The notes below the pieces were generated by a model. That model searched no databases. It saw only the letters and a list, made by a program, of their open reading frames with translations, and was not told where the DNA came from. The position numbers and the translations under genes were made by a program. Shown one piece after another: positions 17,962 to 26,666 of a stretch of 64,000 bases of DNA. Numbering within the stretch: the stretch's first letter is position 1; every line of letters starts with the position of its first letter. Origin of the DNA: CAIOSQ01 sp041178225 (lineage in GTDB: Bacteria; Pseudomonadota; Alphaproteobacteria; CACIAM-22H2). The stretch covers positions 35,958-99,957 of the forward strand of contig JBEGVV010000024.1 of assembly GCA_041178225.1 (NCBI GenBank), read 5' to 3'.

Positions 17962-18969
17962 ATGAAGCGCATCGCGATCGTCCTCTCGAGGCTGCTCTGG
18001 TTCGTCCCGACGTTGCTCGGGCTGATCGCGCTCGTCTTCTCGATCTCGCACATCATCCCGGCGGACCCGGTCCGCGTCATCGCGGGCGACCAGGCGACGG
18101 CCGAGCAGATCGACGCCCTGCGCACGAAGCTCGGCCTCGACCGGCCGCTCTGGGAGCAGTTCCTGTCCTATCTCGCCCGCGTCGCCCAGGGCGACCTCGG
18201 CATGAGCCTCTTCAGCCAGCGCCCGATCGTCGAGGACCTCATGGCGCGCCTGCCCGCGACGCTCGAGCTGGGCATCAGCGCGGTGCTGCTGGCGGTCAGC
18301 GTCGGCGTGCCACTCGGCGTCGTGAGCGCCGTGTACCGGAACTCCCCGCTCGACCACGTCGTGCGCGTCGTCTCCGTCTCGGGCCTCGCCATCGCCAGCT
18401 TCTGGCTCGCCATGGAACTCCAGCTCCTCTTCTCGATGAAGCTGGCCTGGACGCCCCTCTCCGGCAGGATCGCCGGCTTCCCCCCGGAGCCACGCTCGGG
18501 CTTCATGATCATCGACGCGCTCATGGACGGTGACCGCGAGGCGCTCGACAGCGCGCTGCGGCACCTGGCGCTGCCAACGCTGACGCTGGCCCTGCCCGCC
18601 GCCGCGCAGCTCGTGCGCCTGACGCGCGCGGGCGTGCTCGAGGTCATCAACTCCAACCACGTGCTCTACCAGCGCGCGATGGGCTTCCCGGCGCGCGTGA
18701 TCGTCTGGAAGTACGTGCTGCGCGCCGCCATGACGGCGACGGTGACGCAGATCGGCCTGATCTTCGGCGTCTACGTGCTCGCGGGCGCGATCGTGGTCGA
18801 GACGGTCTTCGACTGGCCCGGCATCGGGCTCTTCGCGGTCAACTCGATCCTGCGCTCGGACTACAACGGCATCGTCGGCTTCACGATCTGGGCCGGCCTC
18901 ATCTTCATCGTGGTGAACCTGGTCGTCGACCTGGTCCACAGCTTCATCGACCCTCGGATCGTGCGATGA
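17962..18969 (+). CDS. ABC transporter permease, DppB type, system 1
   Basis: This 335-residue membrane protein has six predicted membrane segments and the usual DppB start (LLWFVPTLLGLIALVFSISH, then IPADPVRVIAGDQAT). The cytoplasmic EAA-like loop near MGFPARVIVWKYVLRAAM contacts the ATPase. It forms the import channel with the DppC-type permease encoded next, with which it overlaps by 4 bp. The extended periplasmic loop between helices 3 and 4 (GFPPEPRSG and following) is normal for the family. Confidence 0.93.
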   Translation: MKRIAIVLSRLLWFVPTLLGLIALVFSISHIIPADPVRVIAGDQATAEQIDALRTKLGLDRPLWEQFLSYLARVAQGDLGMSLFSQRPIVEDLMARLPATLELGISAVLLAVSVGVPLGVVSAVYRNSPLDHVVRVVSVSGLAIASFWLAMELQLLFSMKLAWTPLSGRIAGFPPEPRSGFMIIDALMDGDREALDSALRHLALPTLTLALPAAAQLVRLTRAGVLEVINSNHVLYQRAMGFPARVIVWKYVLRAAMTATVTQIGLIFGVYVLAGAIVVETVFDWPGIGLFAVNSILRSDYNGIVGFTIWAGLIFIVVNLVVDLVHSFIDPRIVR

Positions 18970-19832
18970 GCGCGCCCCGCTTCGCCGTCCTGCGCCGCTT
19001 CCTGCGCGACCGCGCTTCCTTCCTCGGGGCGCTGATCGTCCTCGGCCTCGTGCTCTGCGCCATCCTGGCGCCCGTGATCGCCCCGCATCCCAACGACATC
19101 CACGACTTCCACACCGCCAACCGCCTCAAGCCGCCAAGCTGGACCAACCCGTTCGGCACGGACCGCATGGGCAGCGACCTGCTCTCGCGCATGCTCTTCG
19201 GCGCGCGCACGACGCTCACGATCTGCGTCATCGCCGTCGGCATCGCCTGCATCGTCGGCATCCCGATCGGGCTGGTCGCGGGCTACTACCGCGGCTGGGT
19301 GTCGGAGATGCTGATGCGCATCGCCGAGATCTTCCTGTCCGTTCCGCAGATCGTGCTCGCGATCGCCATCTCCCAGACGCTCGGGCCCTCGATCGAGAAC
19401 GTCGTGCTGTCGCTCGCGGCGTCGTTCTGGCCCTTCTGGGCGCGCCTTGCGTATGCCGAGACGCGCTCGGTCAAGAACGAGGTCTTCGTCGAATCCGCGG
19501 TCGCGCTGGGCTGCTCGGCGCCGCGCGTGATGCTGCTGCACATCCTGCCGAACATCGCCTCGCCGCTGATCGTACGCACCTCGATCGGCATGGGCGTCAC
19601 CATCCTCAACGCCGCCGTGCTCGGCTTCCTCGGCCTCGGCGCGCCGCCCACGACGCCGGAATGGGGCAGGATGATCAACGAGGCGCGCGAGTTCCTGCCC
19701 GAGGCCTGGTGGTACGTGACCTTCCCGGGCCTCGCGATCTTCTTCGTCGTGATGGGCTTCAACCTGCTTGGCGACGGCCTGCGCGACATACTCGACCCGC
19801 GCATCCGCCGCGGGGCGGCCCGCCGTGGCTGA
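18966..19832 (+). CDS. ABC transporter permease, DppC type, system 1
   Basis: This 288-residue protein has about six membrane segments. It carries the DppC hallmark NPFGTDRMGSDLLSRMLFGAR after the first helix and the EAA loop VALGCSAPRVMLLHILPN. It pairs with the DppB-type permease. Its start overlaps the upstream stop and its end overlaps the GTG start of the ATPase gene. Confidence 0.93.
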   Translation: MSAPRFAVLRRFLRDRASFLGALIVLGLVLCAILAPVIAPHPNDIHDFHTANRLKPPSWTNPFGTDRMGSDLLSRMLFGARTTLTICVIAVGIACIVGIPIGLVAGYYRGWVSEMLMRIAEIFLSVPQIVLAIAISQTLGPSIENVVLSLAASFWPFWARLAYAETRSVKNEVFVESAVALGCSAPRVMLLHILPNIASPLIVRTSIGMGVTILNAAVLGFLGLGAPPTTPEWGRMINEAREFLPEAWWYVTFPGLAIFFVVMGFNLLGDGLRDILDPRIRRGAARRG

Positions 19833-20805
19833 GCCCCTCCTCTCCGTCCGCGAGCTCTCGCTCAGCTACCGCGTCGAGGCGGGCCTCGCCCGCGTGCTCG
19901 ACGGCGTCAGCCTCTCGGTCGGCGCGGGCGAGATCGTCGGCCTCGTCGGCGAGTCCGGCTGCGGCAAGTCCACGCTCGGCCGCGCCGTCCTCGGCGCGCT
20001 GCCCCGCGGCAGCGTGGAGATCCATGGCGGCGCGGTGACGTTCCGCGGCCGCGACCTGCTCGCCATGCCCGAGGCCGAGGCCGCGCGCGAGATCCGCGGT
20101 CGCGCCATCACCCTCGTGCCGCAGGATCCCTTCACCTCCTTCAACCCGCTCTTCACGATCGGCACGCAGGTCCGCGACCTCGCGCGCTTCAAGCGCCCGG
20201 ACCTCGCGAAGGCGAGGCGCGAGGCGCGCATCCTGGAGCTGCTCGACGCGGTCCAGCTGCCGCAGCCGCGCCAGATCCTCGACAAGTACCCGCACGAGGT
20301 CTCGGGCGGGCAGCGCCAGCGCCTGATGATCGCGATGGCGCTGCTGCCCGACCCGGCGATGATCGTCGCCGACGAGCCGACCACCGCGCTCGACGTGACG
20401 ATCCAGGCGCAGATCCTCGGCCTGCTGCGCCGCCTCGCCAACGAGCATGGCTGCGCGGTGCTCTTCACGACCCACGACCTCGGCGCGGCCTACGAGATCT
20501 GCGACTCCATCGCGGTCATGTATGCCGGCCAGAACGCCGAGGCCGCGCCGGTCGCGGACTTCTTCGACCGGCCGCGCCATCCCTACACGCGCGCGCTGCT
20601 CGGCAGCCTGCTCGACGGCAGCGGCCGGCTCCAGGGCATCCCCGGCGAGGTGCCCAGCCTCGTCACGCCCCCCGCGGGATGCCGCTTCGCGTCGCGCTGC
20701 GGGCGCGCGATCGACGCCTGCCGCGAGCGGCGTCCCGCCTTCGCGGATGCCGGCGGCGGCCACCTCCTCGCCTGCCACAATCCCGGGGAGCCCGCCGATG
20801 GCTGA
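19825..20805 (+). CDS. ABC transporter ATPase, DppD type, system 1
   Basis: This 326-residue ATPase has Walker A GESGCGKST, signature SGGQRQR, Walker B IVADEPTTALD and the C-terminal oligopeptide-transporter extension with the Cys-rich segment GCRFASRCGRAIDAC. The GTG at 19825-19827 is taken as start because it lies 8 bp inside the end of the permease gene and places Walker A at the normal distance; an upstream in-frame ATG would overlap the permease by more than 60 bp. It energises import together with the DppF-type ATPase. Confidence 0.92.
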   Translation: MAEPLLSVRELSLSYRVEAGLARVLDGVSLSVGAGEIVGLVGESGCGKSTLGRAVLGALPRGSVEIHGGAVTFRGRDLLAMPEAEAAREIRGRAITLVPQDPFTSFNPLFTIGTQVRDLARFKRPDLAKARREARILELLDAVQLPQPRQILDKYPHEVSGGQRQRLMIAMALLPDPAMIVADEPTTALDVTIQAQILGLLRRLANEHGCAVLFTTHDLGAAYEICDSIAVMYAGQNAEAAPVADFFDRPRHPYTRALLGSLLDGSGRLQGIPGEVPSLVTPPAGCRFASRCGRAIDACRERRPAFADAGGGHLLACHNPGEPADG

Positions 20806-21769
20806 GGCACAGGCGCCGATCCTCGAGGTCCGGGGCCTCGGCAAGAGCTTCGACGTCCACGGCAGCTTCGGGCGCGTCAAGGCGCGGCTCCGGGCGGTCG
20901 ACGACGTCAGCTTCTCGCTGGCCCGTGGCGAGGTGCTCGGCCTCGTCGGCGAATCAGGCTGCGGCAAGTCCACGCTCGGCAAGACGATCATGGGCATCCA
21001 CGAGCCGACCGCGGGCGAGGTGCTCTTCGAGGGCAAGCGCATCGCGGGCGGCGGGTTCCGGCGCGACAATGCCATGCGCGCGCGCGTCCAGTACGCCTAC
21101 CAGGATCCCGGCGCCTCGCTCGACCCGCGCTGGAAGCTGCGCGACTCCCTGCACGAGCCGCTGGTGGTCCACACGGACTGGCCGCGCGCGCGCCGCGACG
21201 AGCACGTGCGCGAGATCGTGCGCCTCGTGGGCCTGCCGGAGACGCATCTCGACCTCTACCCGCACGAGATCTCCGGCGGCCAGCAGCGGCGCGTCGGCCT
21301 CGCCCGCATCCTGACGCTGCGCCCCGAGGTCGTGGTGCTGGACGAGCCGACCTCGGGCCTCGACGTCTCCGTGCAGGCGACCGTGCTGACGCTGTTCCGC
21401 GACCTGCAGCGCGAGTTCGGCCTGACCTACATCCTCGTCAGCCACGACCTCGCCGTGGTGCGCACGATGTGCGACCGCGTGGCGGTGATGTATCTCGGGC
21501 GGATCGTCGAGATCGGGCCGACGGAGGAGATCTTCGCGCGACCGCAGCACCCCTACACGCGATCGCTGCTGGCGGCCACCCCGCGCATCGGCGGGCCGCG
21601 CATCGCGCGCGACTTCGCGCTCGGCGGCGAACCGCCGGATCCCGCGAACCTGCCCTCGGGCTGCCGCTTCCGCACGCGCTGCACCAAGGCGCAGCCCGGC
21701 TGCGCGGCGAGCGAGCCCGCGCTGCTCGAGGCCGGCGGCACGCGCGCGGCCTGCTTCCACCCGGGCTGA
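20798..21769 (+). CDS. ABC transporter ATPase, DppF type, system 1
   Basis: This 323-residue second ATPase has Walker A GESGCGKSTLG, signature SGGQQRR (a Gln-Gln-Arg variant of the usual GGQRQR), Walker B VVLDEPTSGLD and a Cys-containing C-terminal oligopeptide domain. It overlaps the DppD-type gene by 8 bp and ends the 10689-21769 operon, 13 bp before the stop of the convergent amidohydrolase gene. Confidence 0.92.
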   Translation: MAEAQAPILEVRGLGKSFDVHGSFGRVKARLRAVDDVSFSLARGEVLGLVGESGCGKSTLGKTIMGIHEPTAGEVLFEGKRIAGGGFRRDNAMRARVQYAYQDPGASLDPRWKLRDSLHEPLVVHTDWPRARRDEHVREIVRLVGLPETHLDLYPHEISGGQQRRVGLARILTLRPEVVVLDEPTSGLDVSVQATVLTLFRDLQREFGLTYILVSHDLAVVRTMCDRVAVMYLGRIVEIGPTEEIFARPQHPYTRSLLAATPRIGGPRIARDFALGGEPPDPANLPSGCRFRTRCTKAQPGCAASEPALLEAGGTRAACFHPG

Positions 21770-21782
21770 GGCGCGCGGGTCC

Positions 21783-22634
21783 TCAGCCGAAGCCGTAGAG
21801 CGTCGCCGGGTTGTCGACGAGCACGCGCCGCGCGGTGGCGTCGTCGCCCGCCCACTCGACGAAGCGGTCGAGCAGCACGGAGATGTCGGGCTTCACGGCC
21901 TCGGTCGGGTGCGGCCAGTCGGTCGCCCAGAGCATCCGCTCCGGCGCGAGGCGCAGGAACGCGCGGGTGAGCGCGCCGACATCCGCGTAGCCGGGCGGCC
22001 CGGAGCGCGAGAAATGGTAGCCGGCGCTCAGCTTCACCCATGTCCGGCCGCGCTCGACGAGCCCCGCCGCGACGGCGAAGGCCGGATGCGCCGCGCCATC
22101 GGGATGCGGGATGCGCCCGAAATGGTCTAGGACCATGGTCACGGGCAGCGCTTGAAGCCGCGGCGCCGCGTCGACGAGCAGGTCGGGATCGAGGTGGAGC
22201 TGCAGGTGCCAGCCCATCTCGTCCACGCGCGCCGCCAGGCGCTCGAGGCGCGCGACGTTGCCGCGCGACGGGCCCACGGCCTGCAGCCGGACGCCCACGA
22301 CGCCGCCGCGGCCAAGCGCGGCGAGGTCGGACTTGTCCTCGTCGCCGGAGACCACGGCGATCGCCCGCGCGCGCCCCGCGCCGAGGCGCGCGACCGCGTC
22401 GAGCGTGCAGGCATTGTCGGTCCCGTAGACCGAGGGCTGGATGACGACGCTGCGCGCGAAGCCGATCCGCGCCCGGAAGGCGGCGTAGTCGTCCGCCGTC
22501 GCGTCGCCCGGGCGGTACTGCGCGCCGGGCACGAGCGGGAACCGCCCGTCATAGACGTGGTGGTGGCAATCCGTGGCCCCCGGCGGCGCGCGATGCGCCG
22601 GCGCCGAGGGACGAGGCAGCCAGCCCTCGCTCAT
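21783..22634 (-). CDS. Amidohydrolase family 2 (TIM-barrel metal-dependent hydrolase)
   Basis: This 283-residue protein resembles 2-pyrone-4,6-dicarboxylate lactonases and related family-2 amidohydrolases. The metal-binding DCHHHVYD is at residues 22-29, with LDHFGRIPHPDG near 169-180 and the catalytic Asp in ATDWPHP (~237-243). It hydrolyses a lactone, amide or related bond in the cytoplasm. It overlaps the stop of the DMFase-like gene by 4 bp (ATGA), so the two are coupled and probably act in sequence. Confidence 0.88.
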   Translation of the reverse strand: MSEGWLPRPSAPAHRAPPGATDCHHHVYDGRFPLVPGAQYRPGDATADDYAAFRARIGFARSVVIQPSVYGTDNACTLDAVARLGAGRARAIAVVSGDEDKSDLAALGRGGVVGVRLQAVGPSRGNVARLERLAARVDEMGWHLQLHLDPDLLVDAAPRLQALPVTMVLDHFGRIPHPDGAAHPAFAVAAGLVERGRTWVKLSAGYHFSRSGPPGYADVGALTRAFLRLAPERMLWATDWPHPTEAVKPDISVLLDRFVEWAGDDATARRVLVDNPATLYGFG

Positions 22635-24868
22635 GGCGCGAAGGGCGCGGGGTCGATGAAGCGCCGCACCACGTTGGTCATCATGCGCGTGAGCAGGTTG
22701 TCGTAGCCGTCGATCGGCAGCGCGCCGACGAAGTTCATCGACCCGACCGAGAAGACCGCGCCACCCGCGGGCGTCTCGAAGAACACCATGTCGGAGCGGA
22801 TGAGGTCCTCGAGCGGCGCGGGCCAGAGGAAGCCGAGGCGATCCTCGTTCACCGGCTTGAACTGCGGGTGGTCGACGACGGCGCTCGCCACGATCAGCGC
22901 GTGGCGCGGCGAACCGAGCCGCGGGTCCCAGCGGTCGAGTTCGTGCCCGGCCGCGCCGCCGCCCATGAAGCCGCGCTCGCCGATCTGCGTGCCTGGCCGC
23001 AGTTCGCCCTCCAGCCCCTCCCGCAGGAAGGCCACGCGCGGGTCCGCGACCGCATCGTTCACGGTGTAGGGGAAGCCGAGATAGATGCCCTGCGCCGAGA
23101 ACCCGTTGCCGACGAGCTTCTGCGCTGGGCGGCCGATCTTGCGCCACAGCCCGCCATAGGAGCCGTCGAAGGCGTGGTAGCTCTCGCCGACCTCGGTCGC
23201 CCAGGTGCGGATGCCGTTCTCCGCGCGCCTTATCTCGAGCGCCCAGGGCGCCTGCTTGTTGAAGACGGTCTTCCAGTAGAAGCCGTTGCCGCCGAGATAC
23301 ATGAGCCTCCCGCCGCGCGCGAGGTGCCCCTCGAGCCCGTCGAGCATCTCGGTCGTGTAGTACTCGGGATGCTGGCAGCAGATCACGAGGCTGTAGGGCT
23401 CGAGCAGCGCCGCGCCCTCCGCGTGCAGGTCGTGGTCGGTGACCACGTCGTGCGGGATGCCCTTGCGGGTCAGCCAGTCGACCACGTAGCTGTCGACATT
23501 GACCCAGTAGGCGCCGGATCCGTACTCCGCGGGATCCATCATCTCGAAATGGTTCACGCGCTTGTCGATCATCGGCCGCGCCATGCTGGCCATGGAGACG
23601 CCGCTGCCGTCGCTATGGAAGTTGTAGGGCGACAGGCCGAGTTCCGGGTTCTCGTCGGGCGTGTGCGTGATCGCGCCCCATTCGAGCGCGCGCGCGCGGT
23701 TGTTGCGCCCCCAGCCCGGCCGCACGTAGTTGCCGTAGACATGGTAGGTGACGGTCGGCAGCAGGATCGCGACCTTCGCCTTCGGGGCGTCCGCGGCCGG
23801 GCGCACGACGAAGGGCACGTTGTCGAAGCCGTTCGCGCTCTTCAGGTGGACGGCGTAGATGCCCGAGGGCCAGTCCGCGGGGATCTTGAACTCGAGCGCC
23901 GGCGTCCAGCCGACATCGCCGATGTCGTCGTCGTGGAAATGGATCGCGCCCCACTCCGCCGGCGCATGGGTCCAGCGATGCTCCGCGCCGGACCAGTTCG
24001 AGCCGGTCATGGCGCGCGTGGGCATGTTCTCCACCGTGCCGGAGAAGCCGTGCGGCCCGATATCCGCGACGTCCAGCGTCGGGATGCCGATGGAGAAGTC
24101 CCAGCAGGCGACGAGGCCGGGTGCCGTGCCGCGCGGCGTCGCGCCGCGCTGGGACGCGAGCGCGTCCTCCGCGCGGGGACCCGCCCAGATGCAGGGCCGC
24201 TCGACCTTGCCGTTGTAGTGGTGCGACGGCTTGCCCGTCGCATCGGCGGCGGCGAGCGCGGCGATCGTCGCGCGGCCGACGCCCGGCGCCGGCGCGGCGT
24301 GCAGCGCGACCGAGGCGGACCCGGCATCGGCGAAGCCGGGATGCGCCTCGCGCGGCCGCTGGCCGACCGAGAGCGTGCCGGCCGCCGGGTCGATCACGAG
24401 GAAGACGTCATACCAGGCGCGCTCGACGAGGACCTTGCCCGTGGCGACGCGGGTCGCGCCTGACCCGTCCTCCATGCGGGCGACGACGCCATCGGCGTCG
24501 ATCTCCAGCGAGAGCAGCGCGCCCCCGGCGCCGCGCCAGCTCGCGACCACCTGCCGACCCCGCGCCGGGGTGGTCGGCCAGATCGTGGCGCAGAGCACGA
24601 GGCCGCGCGCGCAGCCGGAAAGGTCGAGGAGCGGGATGCGCGCCCAGGACCCGAGATGCGTCTTCTGGTCGAGGCCGGGATGCGTGCCCGCCAGCGGATG
24701 CGGCATCGCGACCTCGCGATAGCCGGGCCCGCGGGGATTGGGGTCGCCGCAGATGATCCGCGCGAAGCGTGCCTCGAACGGCGCGTCCCCGGCCGAGCTC
24801 ACCATCAGGCGGATCGACTCGCCCGGCTTCGCGCTCCAGCGGTCCACGTAACCCAGCAACGGATGCAT
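22631..24868 (-). CDS. N,N-dimethylformamidase large-subunit-like protein
   Basis: This 745-residue protein is close in size to the 762-aa large subunit of bacterial N,N-dimethylformamidase and matches its layout: an N-terminal beta-rich/LamG-like part (~1-330) and a C-terminal glutamine-amidotransferase-like part with PTVTYHVYGNYVRPG, the CCQHPEYYTT segment and the glycine-rich GGRLMYLGGNGFYW. DMFase hydrolyses N-substituted formamides to amine and formate. The ATG follows GGAGGGAAG. The small subunit normally encoded beside it is not present here, so this may be a homologue with another substrate. It heads a two-gene minus-strand operon with the amidohydrolase. Confidence 0.82.
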   Translation of the reverse strand: MHPLLGYVDRWSAKPGESIRLMVSSAGDAPFEARFARIICGDPNPRGPGYREVAMPHPLAGTHPGLDQKTHLGSWARIPLLDLSGCARGLVLCATIWPTTPARGRQVVASWRGAGGALLSLEIDADGVVARMEDGSGATRVATGKVLVERAWYDVFLVIDPAAGTLSVGQRPREAHPGFADAGSASVALHAAPAPGVGRATIAALAAADATGKPSHHYNGKVERPCIWAGPRAEDALASQRGATPRGTAPGLVACWDFSIGIPTLDVADIGPHGFSGTVENMPTRAMTGSNWSGAEHRWTHAPAEWGAIHFHDDDIGDVGWTPALEFKIPADWPSGIYAVHLKSANGFDNVPFVVRPAADAPKAKVAILLPTVTYHVYGNYVRPGWGRNNRARALEWGAITHTPDENPELGLSPYNFHSDGSGVSMASMARPMIDKRVNHFEMMDPAEYGSGAYWVNVDSYVVDWLTRKGIPHDVVTDHDLHAEGAALLEPYSLVICCQHPEYYTTEMLDGLEGHLARGGRLMYLGGNGFYWKTVFNKQAPWALEIRRAENGIRTWATEVGESYHAFDGSYGGLWRKIGRPAQKLVGNGFSAQGIYLGFPYTVNDAVADPRVAFLREGLEGELRPGTQIGERGFMGGGAAGHELDRWDPRLGSPRHALIVASAVVDHPQFKPVNEDRLGFLWPAPLEDLIRSDMVFFETPAGGAVFSVGSMNFVGALPIDGYDNLLTRMMTNVVRRFIDPAPFAP

Positions 24869-24920
24869 CTCTTCCCTCCGGCTCCCTCGCGCGGCGCGGC
24901 GCCGCTCCCTTTCCCGCATC

Positions 24921-24949
24921 TTGCCACGGCGCGCGTCCCCGCCCAGAGT
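24921..24949 (+). promoter_or_regulatory. Possible promoter of the orphan binding-protein gene
   Basis: TTGCCA (24921-24926) is followed after 17 bp by CAGAGT, which is only a weak -10. A small inverted repeat (GGGGC-GCAGT-GCCCC, 24966-24980) lies downstream and might bind a regulator. Confidence 0.25.
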
Positions 24950-25015
24950 GGAACTTCGGATGGACGGGGCGCAGTGCCCCGGTCCGGCGGGGACAAGCAG
25001 AGGGGAGACAACGAG

Positions 25016-26596
25016 ATGATTCGATCCACCACGGGCCTGCGCATGCTCGCGCTCGCCGGAACCGCGCTGTTCGGCATGGCGGGGACCGCCGCCGCGCAGG
25101 GCTTCGAGTGCCCGCGCAAGGGCGGCGACCTCGTGTTCGGCCTCGAGGCGCGCGTCGCGACGCTCGACCAGCACGCGACCAACGCCGCGGCGCCGCGCAA
25201 CGTCACCATGAACATCTTCGAGTCTCTGCTGACGCGCGACGAGGGGATGAACCCGATGCTCGAGCTTGCGGAGTCCGTCTCCGAGAGCACCGACAAGCTC
25301 ACCTACACCTTCAAGCTCAGGCAGGGCGCCCGCTTCCACAACGGCAAGCTCCTGACCGCGGACGACGTGGTCGCGTCGTTCAACCGCTACAAGCGCCTCG
25401 GCATCGACCGCTCGATCCTCGACCAGATCGCGAAGTGGGAGGCCGCCGACGCCTCGACCTTCGTCGTCACGCTCAAGGAGCCGCGCCCGATCTTCATGGA
25501 GACGTTCTCGGCCTTCACCACGCCGATCGTCATCATCCCGAAGGAGCACGAGGACGCCGGCCCGCAGCAGCTGCCGATCATCGGCACCGGGCCCTTCCAG
25601 CTCGTCGAGTTCGTGGCCGACAGCCACGTCAAGCTCAAGCGCTTCGACGGCTACAAGGCCGACACCCGCCACAAGGACGTCGTGGGCTTCGGCGGCTCCA
25701 AGACCGCCTGCCTCGACACGGTCACCTTCCGCATGATGACCGAGCCCGCGGCGCGCATCGCGGCGCTCGAGGCCGGCGAGATCCATGGCTCCGAGGACGT
25801 GCCGACGCTCATGCAGAAGCGGCTGGCGTCCAACGCGAACATCAAGCAGGCCAACCTGAACAGCTTCTGGCTGCACGTCACCTACCCGAACTTCTCCTTC
25901 CCGCCGACGGACAACGTGAAGTTCCGCCAGGCCGTCCAGGCCGCGATGGACATGGAGGAGATCATGGAGGCCGCGAGCGACGGCAACTTCAAGCTCCACC
26001 ACGCCCTGCAGTTCAACGGCAGCGCCTACTACTCCGACGTCGGCAAGGAGCTCTACAACCAGAAGAACAAGGACAAGGCCAGGAAGCTGCTCCAGGAGGC
26101 CGGGTACAAGGGCGAGAAGGTGACGCTGCTCACCAACCGAGAGTACCAGAGCATGTACAACACCTCGGTCGTGATGGCCGAGCAGATGAAGGCCGTCGGC
26201 ATCAACGCCGAGCTGCTGATCCTCGACTGGCCCGCCGCGCTCGACATGAGCATGAAGAGGAACGACGGCTGGAACTTCTTCTTCACCGGCTGGATCACGG
26301 TGACGGCCTCGGGCGGCCAGCAGTCGCTGCGCTTCCTCGTCGAGCCGACCAACGTGCACCGGCCCAAGGACAACAAGACGAACCCGGAGTTCAAGCGGCT
26401 CTTCGACTCGATCGGCGCGACCGCGTCGCTCGACGATCGCAAGGCCGCCTTCGCCGCGGCACAGCGCATCGCCTACGACGACGTCATGGTGATCCCGATG
26501 GGCACGCTGCCCAAGGGCCAGGCCGTGCGCGCGAACGTCGAGAACTTCAAGCCTTACTACATCCCGCGCATGTCCAACGTCTGGCTCAGGAACTGA
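25016..26596 (+). CDS. Peptide/nickel-type ABC substrate-binding protein (SBP family 5), orphan
   Basis: This 526-residue protein has a signal peptide of ~29 residues (basic start MIRSTTGLR, hydrophobic core, cleavage near AAAQG) and a complete SBP_bac_5 domain with KLRQGARFHNGKLLTADDVV. No permease or ATPase gene accompanies it, so it probably feeds one of the three complete systems in this window or one elsewhere. It is divergent from the DMFase-like operon and followed by a hairpin and a PLP-dependent decarboxylase gene. The likely ligand is therefore a compound handled by those enzymes. Confidence 0.92.
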   Translation: MIRSTTGLRMLALAGTALFGMAGTAAAQGFECPRKGGDLVFGLEARVATLDQHATNAAAPRNVTMNIFESLLTRDEGMNPMLELAESVSESTDKLTYTFKLRQGARFHNGKLLTADDVVASFNRYKRLGIDRSILDQIAKWEAADASTFVVTLKEPRPIFMETFSAFTTPIVIIPKEHEDAGPQQLPIIGTGPFQLVEFVADSHVKLKRFDGYKADTRHKDVVGFGGSKTACLDTVTFRMMTEPAARIAALEAGEIHGSEDVPTLMQKRLASNANIKQANLNSFWLHVTYPNFSFPPTDNVKFRQAVQAAMDMEEIMEAASDGNFKLHHALQFNGSAYYSDVGKELYNQKNKDKARKLLQEAGYKGEKVTLLTNREYQSMYNTSVVMAEQMKAVGINAELLILDWPAALDMSMKRNDGWNFFFTGWITVTASGGQQSLRFLVEPTNVHRPKDNKTNPEFKRLFDSIGATASLDDRKAAFAAAQRIAYDDVMVIPMGTLPKGQAVRANVENFKPYYIPRMSNVWLRN

Positions 26597-26613
26597 CGAA
26601 CGACAAGGACGGT

Positions 26614-26644
26614 CCCTCCCCGCCGGCACCACCGGCGGGGAGGG
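26614..26644 (+). repeat. Hairpin downstream of the orphan binding-protein gene
   Basis: A perfect 13-bp GC-rich stem (arms 26614-26626 and 26632-26644) with a 5-nt loop, located between the binding-protein stop and the decarboxylase start. No U-tract follows. Its CCCTCCC/GGGAGGG ends resemble those of the hairpin at 17914-17950, so both may be copies of a dispersed palindrome. Confidence 0.65.
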
Positions 26645-26666
26645 TTCCGGCCGCGAGGCGCGCGCG